This document shows, one piece after another, positions 35,399 through 44,260 of a stretch of DNA of 64,000 nucleotides (position 1 is its first letter; every line of letters begins with the position of its first letter). The translations under genes and the position numbers were made by a program. The stretch comes from Brevibacillus dissolubilis (lineage in GTDB: Bacteria; Bacillota; Bacilli; Brevibacillales; Brevibacillaceae): assembly GCF_006170445.1 (NCBI RefSeq), contig NZ_VCNA01000011.1, forward strand, positions 1-64,000. Reading direction: 5' to 3'. Under the pieces are notes generated by a model that was not told the DNA's origin, made no database searches, and saw only the letters and a list, made by a program, of their open reading frames with translations.

Positions 35399-35941
35399 TT
35401 AACGGGTAAATGGTTTGCTGGTATCGACGTGACCCATCAGGGAGTCTACCGGTTTGCCATCCACTTGAATCACGATTTGTTGGACTTCAGAGAATTGGAA
35501 CAAAGTCTTTTTCAGAGCCTCGATCGCCATCTCTTCACCTGATGCACCGAGGTTGAAGGTTTGGCCACTCTTGGCATCAATGGTCAAGGTGCCATTGTCA
35601 AAGGTGACTTGATTGTATTGGAAATCTTTCCAGAGCGGCTCATTGCCGGACTGGCTTGGTTTGCCCAAGAGTTCGATTGCCTTTTCATAGGTTTTGATGT
35701 CACCTGGTTTGTCGCTCTCAAGCTCAACCGTCTGTTCTTCTTCTTTGATCTCCATCAGGTTGGCATCGGTGTAGTAGAGTTTTACGTTTTTGCTTACCTT
35801 GGCTTCTGCTGGTGCCGGAGTCTGGGTTGGTTCTTGGTAGCCGGTTTTGGCTTCACCGCCAGTGGTTTGATCAGCCGGAGCCGTGCCGCAGGCTGTCAAA
35901 AATGCAAGAGATAACACAACAGGGATCGCAAAACGTTTCAT
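35399..35941 (-). CDS. Lipoprotein with GerMN domain
   Basis: 180 residues: lipoprotein signal (LAFLTACG, Cys near 18), Thr/Pro/Ala linker (~22-50), and a GerMN domain (~55-175, VKLYYTDANLMEIKEEEQTVEL ... IQVDGKPVDSLMGHVDTSKPF). GerMN domains occur in spore germination and wall proteins. ATG 35941 follows GGAGG by 8 nt. It ends the unit with the amidase gene upstream. Confidence 0.88.
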   Translation of the reverse strand: MKRFAIPVVLSLAFLTACGTAPADQTTGGEAKTGYQEPTQTPAPAEAKVSKNVKLYYTDANLMEIKEEEQTVELESDKPGDIKTYEKAIELLGKPSQSGNEPLWKDFQYNQVTFDNGTLTIDAKSGQTFNLGASGEEMAIEALKKTLFQFSEVQQIVIQVDGKPVDSLMGHVDTSKPFTR

Positions 35942-35969
35942 AAATAAACCCTCCAATTTTTCAAGTGTA

Positions 35970-37697
35970 TTAGTGATTCGCTTGGTAATACTCGACAATC
36001 GCCGCTGCCAGCGCTTGCGCTACCTTTTCCTGAAAAGCGGGGGACATTAGTTGTTGATTCTCAGTTGGATTGGACAGGAAGCCCGCCTCAATCAGTACCG
36101 CAGGCATCGTCGTGTTACGCAATACATACAGATTGCCGACTTTGGTCTTGCGGTCAGGGAAGCTTGTGGCCGAAAGCAGATGACGGTGAACCACCTGTGC
36201 CAGTGATTTGCTGTTGGCATGGTAGTAGAACGTCTCCGTACCTCTGGTTGACGCTTGGAATGAGTTGGCGTGAATCGAGAGGAACAGGTCAGCTTCCATC
36301 TTGTTAGCCAGGTCAGCACGCTCCTGCAGAGTCGGGAAAACATCCGTTGTGCGGGTAGCTGCTACCTGAAACTCTGGATGCTGCTTCAGCAGCTCGATCA
36401 GACGGTTACCGACAGCAAGATTAAATGCTTTTTCCTGATTGCCCGCTGTTCCGATGGCGCCAGAGTCCTTGCCACCGTGACCAGGGTCGATCACGATCAG
36501 ATAGCCTGTTTTCTGTGTGCCGGGGATCAGCTTGAGTCCGAAGCCGTCAGTCAGATTCTCCATCTGATAGGTGGCTTTGCGGTTCAATTCAAGCACGATC
36601 CGGACGGTGTATGGGTCCGTGCTGTATTGGCTAAAACGAATCGCTCTGACAAGCGGCTCTTGCTCAGGCTCGCCGTTACTGATATCAGCCGGTCTGTCAC
36701 CTGCTTGATCACCGTTCATACTATCAGACGGTGGAAATGTTGAATTTGTTTCTAATTGGTTGTTATTTTTATTCTCTGGGTTTTCTGCAATATCCTGCTT
36801 GTTCCTATCCGTTGATTCTTCAACCGATTCAGATGCTTCCGAAGATGGGATACGAATCTCTTTGTCCCCATGTGCCAGCTCATCTGATAAGACGGTGTGC
36901 TTCAGGTCGATAACGATCCGCTCTGGGGATTGCATCGTGGTGATCTCCGGTGTGATGGGCTTGTCCGTATCAATGAGGAGACGCTCCCCCTCTAACTGGA
37001 TCGAGTCCAGCTCATAATAACGCTCGACGGTGATCTGTCCCCGCTCACTGTTCCACTCAATCTTTCCATCTAACACTTCCTCCACGTCAGCGAGGGGTGC
37101 GACGAGGGTGGAATCGATGATTTTGGTGGACGACAGCTTTTTGCCAAGACCTGCCGGCAATCCAAGCGATTGACCGATGCTGTCAACAGGGACGAGCAGC
37201 TTCTCTTCCCACTTATATGCTTTGTACGAGCCACCAAAATCTTTACCGTTCAACTTCAGCGAGATAGGCTTATTTGCCACTACCGTATGCGCTTGACTGT
37301 CCCAGCCAATCGTCATGCCCAGGGCCTCCCCGACAAAACGAAGCGGGAGCAGCATCCGGCCATCCTGCAAGAGCGGGTTGCTGTCGAGCTTGACAGCTTG
37401 TCCATTCACCCATGCCTGCTTTTTGCCAAGTGTAAGTACGACCTCCTGCTTCTCGCGGACGATCTTGGCGGTCTGGGTCTCTGGCTCCCATCCCACTTCA
37501 GCTCCCAGTCCCTCTGCAATCACCCGAACCGGTACGAGCGTGCGGCCATTCTGGATGAGCGGTGGCACATCTGACTCCACCCGTTTTCCTTCAATCATCA
37601 TATGTACGGTTTCCGTGTTGGTTTCAGCATGGCTCATCTGCGGGTAGAACCAAGTGGCCCAGACCAAGACTGCCATCAGCATGAAAAAACGTTTCAC
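35970..37697 (-). CDS. N-acetylmuramoyl-L-alanine amidase with stalk and AMIN domains
   Basis: 575 residues. Signal peptide (1-24), two copper-amine-oxidase-like stalk repeats (~30-140 and ~150-230; VPVRVIAEGLGAEVGW, LPLRFVGEALGMTIGW), an AMIN-like region split by a Glu/Ser/Asn-rich linker (~235-395), and a C-terminal Amidase_3 (~400-572) with IDPGHGGKDSGAIG, SIHANS and LIEAGFLSN, which hold the zinc ligands and catalytic Glu. It cuts the amide bond in peptidoglycan. GTG start after GGAGGAG. Confidence 0.95.
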   Translation of the reverse strand: MKRFFMLMAVLVWATWFYPQMSHAETNTETVHMMIEGKRVESDVPPLIQNGRTLVPVRVIAEGLGAEVGWEPETQTAKIVREKQEVVLTLGKKQAWVNGQAVKLDSNPLLQDGRMLLPLRFVGEALGMTIGWDSQAHTVVANKPISLKLNGKDFGGSYKAYKWEEKLLVPVDSIGQSLGLPAGLGKKLSSTKIIDSTLVAPLADVEEVLDGKIEWNSERGQITVERYYELDSIQLEGERLLIDTDKPITPEITTMQSPERIVIDLKHTVLSDELAHGDKEIRIPSSEASESVEESTDRNKQDIAENPENKNNNQLETNSTFPPSDSMNGDQAGDRPADISNGEPEQEPLVRAIRFSQYSTDPYTVRIVLELNRKATYQMENLTDGFGLKLIPGTQKTGYLIVIDPGHGGKDSGAIGTAGNQEKAFNLAVGNRLIELLKQHPEFQVAATRTTDVFPTLQERADLANKMEADLFLSIHANSFQASTRGTETFYYHANSKSLAQVVHRHLLSATSFPDRKTKVGNLYVLRNTTMPAVLIEAGFLSNPTENQQLMSPAFQEKVAQALAAAIVEYYQANH

Positions 37698-37868
37698 TTC
37701 TTCTCCTCCTCCGAATCAATTTTCTACAATATTCTCCATTCTATTAGACTATCCCTGTCGATAAAAGTTTCCTAGTAGTTTGGGACCAAAATCCAACAAA
37801 CCGCCCGGATCTCCCAAGCGGTCTGCTGAAAATTTTTTTCTCACCAGTCAAGGCTTTTGATGCATCTT

Positions 37869-38339
37869 TTACCTTCTGACGTTCCCTTTGACCGGTAAAA
37901 GATTGGCTCCCTTCAGCCCACCTTTGTTGATAAACTGCTGGATCATCCCGATTACTGCCGGATTGGATAAGATCTTCACTGTATCCTGCATTTTGGGTGT
38001 ATTTAGTTGCGGGATAAAGCTTCCCAGCTGTGGTAATAACGGCAGCAGCTCCTCGAGAGGAATGCTGTTCTTCCCTTTTGGCCCGCTGGTTTCGACCTCA
38101 ATCGGAACTGGCATAGGACGGCGTCCAAACAGCCCCCGGCGCCTTGGTGGGCGTTTCGGGGAAGGAGGCTTCAAGCGGCTGAGCATGGATTTAATCTCAT
38201 TCATTTCACCCTGCAGGGATGCGATGTTTCTGCTGAGTTGATCGCTCATGCTGATGTTGCTGTCTGTTAGCTGGGCTAATAGCTCCAACATCTTTTTATT
38301 GTCAACGGAGCGTTTGCCGGCCGTGACCTTCTTGCCCAT
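37869..38339 (-). CDS. Protein of unknown function, basic proline-rich centre
   Basis: 156 residues: MGKKVTAGKRSVDNKKMLEL, a helical N-terminal third (~15-55), an Arg/Pro-rich centre (LKPPSPKRPPRRRGLFGRR) and a Leu-rich tail. No known domain. ATG 38339 preceded by GGAGGGAG. It follows the SpoVIF-like gene by 13 nt, so is probably co-transcribed and perhaps spore-related. A weak hairpin ACCGC/GCGGT lies 45-70 bp downstream (37797-37822). Confidence 0.65.
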   Translation of the reverse strand: MGKKVTAGKRSVDNKKMLELLAQLTDSNISMSDQLSRNIASLQGEMNEIKSMLSRLKPPSPKRPPRRRGLFGRRPMPVPIEVETSGPKGKNSIPLEELLPLLPQLGSFIPQLNTPKMQDTVKILSNPAVIGMIQQFINKGGLKGANLLPVKGNVRR

Positions 38340-38352
38340 TTCCGCTCCCTCC

Positions 38353-38613
38353 TTATTTTTTAAACCGTTTTTTGAGATTGTTGAGATCACTTTGGCTGAC
38401 ACCCTTTTTCGTTAGTTGTTCCATCAAGCTTCCGGCGTTTTCGGTTTTGGCCAGCTTTTTAAACTGGGAAACGTAGTTGTTAAGCTCAGCGTCACTTAGA
38501 TTTTTGCCGCCTTTTTTACTTAGCTCGCGAATGACCTCCTTGAGTCCTTCATCTGTTTTGAGTTTGTCCAAAGGGATTCCTTTCGCGATGTTGAGCAGCT
38601 TGCTGATATCCAC
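38353..38613 (-). CDS. SpoVIF-like small sporulation protein
   Basis: 86 residues, all helical: ISKLLNIAKGIPLDKLKTDE, VIRELSKKGGKNLSDAELNNY, ending NNLKKRFKK. Length and pattern (acidic first helix, IRELSK, KnLSD) resemble the stage VI sporulation protein F family. The match is by eye only. GTG start with GGAGGAG upstream. Confidence 0.55.
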   Translation of the reverse strand: MDISKLLNIAKGIPLDKLKTDEGLKEVIRELSKKGGKNLSDAELNNYVSQFKKLAKTENAGSLMEQLTKKGVSQSDLNNLKKRFKK

Positions 38614-38684
38614 GTTGACTCCTCCTTTTGTCTAGTCGTCTCTATCTACTGTATGTGTGTATGGAGGGGATTGATTGGTCAAGT

Positions 38685-38961
38685 GTCATGGGGGTGGGGT
38701 GCCCAAATTGGGTGCGGGGGTGAGCGGCGGTGTCCGGGGGCCTTCCTTTTTGACACCCTGCATGGGGGGATTGAACTGTCCGCTACGGAACAAGAACGGG
38801 TTAAGAGCGGGGCAAAAGGTTCGGAGAAGCGGAATCAAGCGAAGGGGTTGCCCCTGGTTGATTCGAAGAAGCCGGACACCCGTTCTTGTTCCGTAGCTGG
38901 ATCGGGGAGTCAAAGAGGTCGGCCCCCGGACACCGCCGCTCACCCCAAGCCAGCTTTGGGC
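38685..38961 (+). repeat. Structured repeat, copy C (diverged, same fold)
   Basis: P1 is 38717-38742 with 38921-38946 (26 bp, perfect) in a sequence unrelated to P1 of copies A and B. P3 is 38783-38801 with 38878-38896 (19 bp, perfect), again with different bases. P4 (GGGGCAA/TTGCCCC) is 38809-38815 with 38848-38854, and the capped loop AAAGGTTCGGAGAAGC is conserved. An extra outer helix GCCCAAA/TTTGGGC (38701-38707 with 38955-38961) is present. GTCA precedes GGGGGTGGGG. Confidence 0.82.
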
Positions 38962-38965
38962 CATG

Positions 38966-39013
38966 GAAAAAAGAAAAAAACGACCCGCTCTGCCGGAGCA
39001 GGTCGAGTCGTTT
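38966..39013 (-). terminator. Terminator after first OppA-type gene
   Basis: Minus strand GACctGCTC/GAGCgGGTC hairpin followed by TTTTTTTCTTTTTTCC. It abuts repeat copy C. Confidence 0.8.
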
Positions 39014-39033
39014 ATCGTCAAACGAATTGCTTA

Positions 39034-40656
39034 TTATTGAATGGAAGCCCATTTGAAGTCGATGAAGCCGAGGCTGTCTACTTGCACGCCTTTTACTTTT
39101 TCGTTGGATGCCCATACGTCTGCGGAGTAGAAGATTGGAGCGACTGGCATTTCATCCATGAAGACCGCTTCTGCTTCAGCCAGATACTTTTTGCGCTCAT
39201 CTGGATTTTTCTCTGTCATGGATTTTTCCAGAGCTTCTTTGAACTTCGGATTTTCCCAACGGGTGTCGTTGTTACCGCCGTTTTTATCCTTGAATGCTTC
39301 GAGGAAGTTGATTGGATCGTTGAAGTCAGCGTTCCAACCCATGCGGCCCAATTGATAGTTACCAGTGTGAAGATCTTCGAGGTATACTTTCCACTCTTTG
39401 TTATCGAGCTTCACGTCGATATTGAATGCTTTTTTCCATTGGTCTTGGATCGCTTCGGCAATCTTTTTGTGACGCTCAGATGTGTTGTAAGAGATGGTGA
39501 TTGGCGGGAGCGTGGTGTAGCCTGCTTCCTTCATACCTTCTTCCAGCAGCTTTTTCGCGGAATCGATGTCATTATCCTTGAAGTAGCCGTCTGGTTTGAA
39601 TGCCATGGTTGGCGGCAGGGCGCCCATCGCCGGCAGTTCGCCCGCTTGCGTGATGTTGTCTACGATCGCTTGGCGGTTGATTGCATATGTGAAAGCTTTA
39701 CGAATTTTTGCGTTGTTGAACGGTGGTTGCTCGGTGTTGAATTTGTACCAGTAAACAGCCGCTTTCGGGTGAACGGTGAGTTTGCCAGCATCCTTGAGCG
39801 GTGGGATCGCGTCAGTCGGGATTACACCGAGTGGATGACCCGCCCAATCCAGATCGCCTGCTTCAAACATAGAAAGCTCGGTATTCTCGTCCTCGATCAT
39901 GGAGAACTCGATACGCTCCAGCTTCACTACGTCTTTTTCCCAATAGTTATCGTTTTTCACGAGAACCATTTTGGATTTATGTTCCCAAGAATCCATTTTG
40001 AATGGACCGTTACCTACGTGGGTTGCCGCTTCTGCCGCCCATTGTGCGTTGCCTTCCACCACTTTTTGGTTCACTGGGTAGTAGGTGTAGAATGCGGTCA
40101 GCTCCAGGAAAAATGGAGTTGGGTTCTCAAGAGTAACCTGAAGTGTCTTGTCGTCAAGCGCTTTAACACCAACCTCATCGGCTTTCGCTTTGTTTTCGTT
40201 GTAGGCGCGGCCGTTTTTGAGGTAGAACATTTGATATGCATAGTTAGAAGCGAATTTTGGATCAAGTACACGCTTCCAAGCGAATTCAAAATCTTTTGCT
40301 GTTACTGGATCACCATTTGCCCATTTGGATTCACGAAGGGTAAAGGTGTATTGTTTGCCATCCTCAGAAATTTTTACATCGGTAGCAACGGAGTTAAGTG
40401 GCTTGCCGTCTTTATCGAGACGGGTCAAACCATCAAAGGTAGCGCGAACCACTGCGCCAGAGGAAGAATCTTCGGCGAGGCCTGGATCTGCTGTCGGTGG
40501 TTCAGAGTGCAGGTTCATACGAAGTACTTGCGGTTGTCCGCTGTTCTCAGACGCTTGGGAACCTTCCGTAGAAGCGTTGTCAGCGCCGCCGCAGCCTGCA
40601 AGAGCTGCACCAAGTACGAGCACAGAACTCATCAATACAAAAATATTCTTTTTCAT
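39034..40656 (-). CDS. Oligopeptide-type ABC transporter substrate-binding lipoprotein (OppA family), copy 1
   Basis: 540 residues. Lipobox LAGCGG (Cys near 22), Ser/Asn/Gln linker, then the SBP family 5 fold: GLTRLDKDGKPLNSVATDVK, EFAWKRVLDP, GPFKMDSWEHKSKMVLVKN. Binds oligopeptides outside the cell for uptake. ATG 40656 preceded by GGGGGGC; the frame extends 16 codons further. No permease or ATPase genes adjoin it. It is a paralogue of the next gene. Confidence 0.93.
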   Translation of the reverse strand: MKKNIFVLMSSVLVLGAALAGCGGADNASTEGSQASENSGQPQVLRMNLHSEPPTADPGLAEDSSSGAVVRATFDGLTRLDKDGKPLNSVATDVKISEDGKQYTFTLRESKWANGDPVTAKDFEFAWKRVLDPKFASNYAYQMFYLKNGRAYNENKAKADEVGVKALDDKTLQVTLENPTPFFLELTAFYTYYPVNQKVVEGNAQWAAEAATHVGNGPFKMDSWEHKSKMVLVKNDNYWEKDVVKLERIEFSMIEDENTELSMFEAGDLDWAGHPLGVIPTDAIPPLKDAGKLTVHPKAAVYWYKFNTEQPPFNNAKIRKAFTYAINRQAIVDNITQAGELPAMGALPPTMAFKPDGYFKDNDIDSAKKLLEEGMKEAGYTTLPPITISYNTSERHKKIAEAIQDQWKKAFNIDVKLDNKEWKVYLEDLHTGNYQLGRMGWNADFNDPINFLEAFKDKNGGNNDTRWENPKFKEALEKSMTEKNPDERKKYLAEAEAVFMDEMPVAPIFYSADVWASNEKVKGVQVDSLGFIDFKWASIQ

Positions 40657-40785
40657 TTTATATGCCCCCCTTTTTCCAACTCCCCCAATGATAGCGCTTT
40701 TCAAAATTGCGTGAAATATATTTTGTGAACATTTAATTATATTTTATATGCTGGTTAAACATAATATAAAATAATAAAAAAGGAA

Positions 40786-40818
40786 ATAAAAAAAAGAGAC
40801 GCCCGAGAGCGTCTCTTT
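40786..40818 (-). terminator. Terminator after second OppA-type gene
   Basis: Stem AGAGACGC/GCGTCTCT followed on the minus strand by TTTTTTTTATTTCC. Confidence 0.85.
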
Positions 40819-40836
40819 TCGTTATGCGAATGTTGA

Positions 40837-42471
40837 CTATTCGATGGTTGCCCATTTGAAGTCGATGAAGCCAAGTGCGTCGATGAGTACGCCTTTAACT
40901 TTATCGGATTTGGTGTAAACGTCAGTGGAGTAGTAGATTGGAGCAACTGGCATTTCATCCATGAAGATTGCTTCTGCTTCAGCAAAGAGTGCTTTACGCT
41001 TCTCTTGATCTTGCTCTTGAGTAGACTTGATGAGCAACTCTTTGTATTTCGCATTTTCCCAGTTGGTATCGTTGTTGCCGCCTTTTTTGTCGCGGAACAT
41101 TTCAAGGAAGTTGATTGGATCGTTGAAGTCAGCGGACCAACCCATACGACCGATTTGGTAGTTACCTTCATGCAGCTTGTCGAGGTAAACTTTCCACTCA
41201 GTGTTTTCGAGTTTCACGTCAATGTTGAACGCTTTTTTCCATTGGTCTTGGATGGATTCAGCAATTTTCTTGTGGTTCTCGGAAGTGTTGTAAGAAATAG
41301 TGATTGGAGGCAGGGAAGTGATGCCTGCTTCTTTCATACCTTCTTCGAGAAGTTTCTTAGCACCTTCAATATCGTTGTCTTTGAAGTAGCCGTCTGGTTT
41401 AACAGCCATGGTTGGAGGCAGCATGGAGAATGCTGGTTGTTGGCCACCTTGGGTTACGTTGTCAACGATCGCTTGACGGTTGATCGCGTATGCAAACGCT
41501 TTACGGATTTTCGCGTTGTTGAATGGAGCTTTTTCGGTGTTAAATTTGTACCAGTAGATGGAAGCTGTTGGGTGGATTGTCAGCTTGCCAGCATCTTTGA
41601 GCGCTGGGATTGCGTCGGAAGGAAGTACCCCGAGTGGATGACCCGCCCAGTCAAGATCGCCTGCTTCATACATGGAAAGCTCAGTGTTCTCGTCTTCGAT
41701 CATGGAGAACTCGATCTTGTCAAGTTTTACAGTGTCTTTATCCCAGTAGTTGTCGTTTTTCACGAGGTTCAGCTTGGATTTGTGCTCCCAAGTGTCCATT
41801 TTGAAAGGACCGTTACCAACGTGGGTTGCTGCTTCTTTCGCCCAATCTTTGTTGGATTCATCAACTTTTTTGTTGATTGGGTAGTATGTGTAGAACGCAG
41901 TCAGTTCGAGGAAGAACGGAGTTGGGTTCTCAAGAGTTACTTTCAGAGTTTTATCGTCAACAGCTTTTACGCCGACGTCTTCAACTTTACCTTTGCCTTC
42001 GTTAAACGCTTGACCGCCCTTGATGTAGTAGAGCTGGTATGCGTAGTTGGAAGCAGTTTTTGGATCGAGAGCGCGCTTCCAAGCATATTCAAAGTCGTGA
42101 GCAGTTACAGCGTCGCCATTGGACCATTTTGCTTCACGGATTGTGAACGTATATTCTTTACCGTCAGGAGAAACTTCGATTTTTTCTGCAGCGGATTCTT
42201 TTGGTACGCCATCTTCGCCAAGACGAGTCAGACCGTCAAAAGTTGCGCGAACGACTGCACCAGAAGTGGAGTCCTCAGCGATACTTGGGTCTGCTGTAGG
42301 TGGCTCAGAGTGAAGGTTCATACGAAGTACTTTAGGACCAGTGCTTGCAGGTGCTTCTGTAGTAGCGCCGTCTTTGTTTTCACCGGTAGTTGCAGTGTTA
42401 CCGCCGCAACCAGCAAGTGCTGCACCGAGAACGAGTACGGAGCTCATAAGAACGAAAATATTCTTTTTCAT
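40837..42471 (-). CDS. Oligopeptide-type ABC transporter substrate-binding lipoprotein (OppA family), copy 2
   Basis: 544 residues. The signal peptide is identical to copy 1 over the first 24 residues, and long blocks (MIEDENTELSM, YWYKFNTE, ITISYNTSE) are shared along the whole length. The linker after the lipobox differs (Asn/Thr/Gly/Ala-rich). Each gene has its own terminator. Recent tandem duplication is likely. Same role as copy 1, possibly with shifted peptide preference. Confidence 0.93.
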   Translation of the reverse strand: MKKNIFVLMSSVLVLGAALAGCGGNTATTGENKDGATTEAPASTGPKVLRMNLHSEPPTADPSIAEDSTSGAVVRATFDGLTRLGEDGVPKESAAEKIEVSPDGKEYTFTIREAKWSNGDAVTAHDFEYAWKRALDPKTASNYAYQLYYIKGGQAFNEGKGKVEDVGVKAVDDKTLKVTLENPTPFFLELTAFYTYYPINKKVDESNKDWAKEAATHVGNGPFKMDTWEHKSKLNLVKNDNYWDKDTVKLDKIEFSMIEDENTELSMYEAGDLDWAGHPLGVLPSDAIPALKDAGKLTIHPTASIYWYKFNTEKAPFNNAKIRKAFAYAINRQAIVDNVTQGGQQPAFSMLPPTMAVKPDGYFKDNDIEGAKKLLEEGMKEAGITSLPPITISYNTSENHKKIAESIQDQWKKAFNIDVKLENTEWKVYLDKLHEGNYQIGRMGWSADFNDPINFLEMFRDKKGGNNDTNWENAKYKELLIKSTQEQDQEKRKALFAEAEAIFMDEMPVAPIYYSTDVYTKSDKVKGVLIDALGFIDFKWATIE

Positions 42472-42611
42472 GACGTTACCCCCTATTTTTCATCTACAGA
42501 TATATTATACTACTTTTCTGAATTTGATGAAATAATTTTCTTTCACCATTCATTATTTTTTATCACTTCTCTATCGTATCTTAAGTTTAATAAAAACACA
42601 ATATAAAAACA

Positions 42612-42646
42612 TAAAAACCCGCCTAGCAAATGCTGGCGGGTTTTTT
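42612..42646 (-). terminator. Terminator after metQ
   Basis: AACCCGCCaGCA/TGCTaGGCGGGTT stem with T tracts on both sides. Confidence 0.88.
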
Positions 42647-42666
42647 GATGAATCAAGTATTTTGTT

Positions 42667-43533
42667 TTACTTCACTTCGCCTACGAAGAGTACGGAACCT
42701 TTGTAGTTCTTGTCGATGAAGTCTTTTACTTCTGGGGAAGTGATTGCTTTTGCAAGCTTTTTGATTGCGTCATTATCTTTGTTGTCTGGACGAACTGCAA
42801 GTACGTTCACGTATGGGTTGCCTTCACCGGATTCGAGGTAGATAGAATCTTGTGCTGGGTTGAGACCTGCTTCCATCGCGAAGTTGGAGTTGATTACAGC
42901 AGCATCTACAGAAGCATCATCAAGGGAACGTGGCAGCATAGCTGGTTCGAGTTCAACGAGTTCTACTTTCTTTTCAACGATGTCGGCTACAGAACCGTTC
43001 ACACCTACGCCGTCTTTCAATTTGATCAGACCAGCAGATTGGAGCAGAGCGAGTACGCGGCCATGTTCGTTTTGACCGTTGGTGATTGCTACTTTTGCAC
43101 CAGCTGGAAGAGATGCGAGGTCTTTGAATGCTTTTGCTTTGTTGGAGTATACGCCGAGTGGCTCGATGTGTACGCCTGCGATGTAGGTCAGATCAAGACC
43201 TTTTTCTTTATTGGTGTTCTCCAGCCAAGGAATGTGCTGGAAGTAGTTTGCGTCGAGTTCTTTTTCAGCAAGTTGGGTGTTAGGGAGTACGTAGTCTTGG
43301 AAGAGAACAACGTCGAGCGTGATGTTTTCTTTTTCAAGCAATGGTTTTACTACTTGGTTGAGGATTTCAGCGTGTGGAACAGCGGTTGCACCTACTTTGA
43401 GCGTAACGGCTTCGCCGGATGCTGCTGGTTGGTTGGCAGCGCCTGCGTTGTCAGCTGGTGCTTCGCCTTGACCGCATGCAGCCAGGCTGATTGCGAGAAG
43501 ACCTGTAAGGATAGCAGAAACAAACTTTTTCAT
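42667..43533 (-). CDS. metQ: Methionine ABC transporter substrate-binding lipoprotein MetQ
   Basis: 288 residues, NlpA family. Lipobox LAACGQ (Cys near 20), then VKVGATAVPHAEILNQVV, ANYFQHIPWLENTNKEKG and YVNVLAVRPDN, all typical of MetQ. It delivers methionine to MetI. Third gene of metNIQ, 43 nt after metI. Confidence 0.95.
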   Translation of the reverse strand: MKKFVSAILTGLLAISLAACGQGEAPADNAGAANQPAASGEAVTLKVGATAVPHAEILNQVVKPLLEKENITLDVVLFQDYVLPNTQLAEKELDANYFQHIPWLENTNKEKGLDLTYIAGVHIEPLGVYSNKAKAFKDLASLPAGAKVAITNGQNEHGRVLALLQSAGLIKLKDGVGVNGSVADIVEKKVELVELEPAMLPRSLDDASVDAAVINSNFAMEAGLNPAQDSIYLESGEGNPYVNVLAVRPDNKDNDAIKKLAKAITSPEVKDFIDKNYKGSVLFVGEVK

Positions 43534-43576
43534 GAATGAATTCCCTCCTGTAATCTGATTTTTTATTTTTTATAAA

Positions 43577-44260
43577 TTAACGATGATCGAGCTTGCGGGC
43601 AATTGCATCGCCAATCATCTGTACGACCTGAACGAGAACGATCAAAAGCACGGTGGTGAAGAACATAATGTCAGGTTTAAAACCATTGAAACCGTAGTTG
43701 TACGCCATCGCACCAAGACCGCCTGCACCGACGACACCCGCCATCGCGGAGAAACCGATGAGCGCCACGGCATTCACCGTTACAGCAGAGATGATCGCTG
43801 GCAGTGCCTCAGGAATGAGGATTTTGAAGATGATCTGAGAGTTGCTCGCTCCCATCGACTGTGCTGCTTCGATTACCCCGCGGTTGACTTCACGGATCGC
43901 GGTCTCTACCAGACGGGCGACGAACGGTGCGGAGCCGACAACAAGCGAGATGATCGCAGCGTCAGGTCCAATCGCGGTGCCGATCAACTGCCGGGAGAAT
44001 GGAATCAAGATGATGATCAGTACGATATATGGGATCGAACGGAATATATTAATGAAGAAACTCAGGATTTGATTAAAGGCAGGCATCGGTAACAGATGGT
44101 TGCGCCCGGTGATGACCAGCAGGATGCCAAGCGGAATGCCGAGCACTGCTGACAGGACGAGTGAGACGGATACCATGTAGCTGGTCTCACCGATTGCTTT
44201 GACGATGTAATCCCAGAACTTCACCACGTTAGGCAAGTAGGTCAAAATGAATTCGTTCAT
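43577..44260 (-). CDS. metI: Methionine ABC transporter permease MetI
   Basis: 227 residues, five membrane segments, EAA loop around EVNRGVIEAAQSMGASNSQI (~140). The permease of the D/L-methionine transporter. It overlaps metN by 4 nt (ATGA). Confidence 0.96.
   Translation of the reverse strand: MNEFILTYLPNVVKFWDYIVKAIGETSYMVSVSLVLSAVLGIPLGILLVITGRNHLLPMPAFNQILSFFINIFRSIPYIVLIIILIPFSRQLIGTAIGPDAAIISLVVGSAPFVARLVETAIREVNRGVIEAAQSMGASNSQIIFKILIPEALPAIISAVTVNAVALIGFSAMAGVVGAGGLGAMAYNYGFNGFKPDIMFFTTVLLIVLVQVVQMIGDAIARKLDHR

Noticed and set aside
26629-38961. CRISPR array from the three repeats
   Set aside because: Copies are about 250 nt, up to 12 kb apart and separated by genes; no short direct repeats with spacers and no cas genes.
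38653-40728. 691-codon plus-strand open frame covering repeat copy C and the opposite strand of the first OppA-type gene
   Set aside because: A shadow of the real minus-strand gene; Cys/Phe/Trp-rich nonsense composition.
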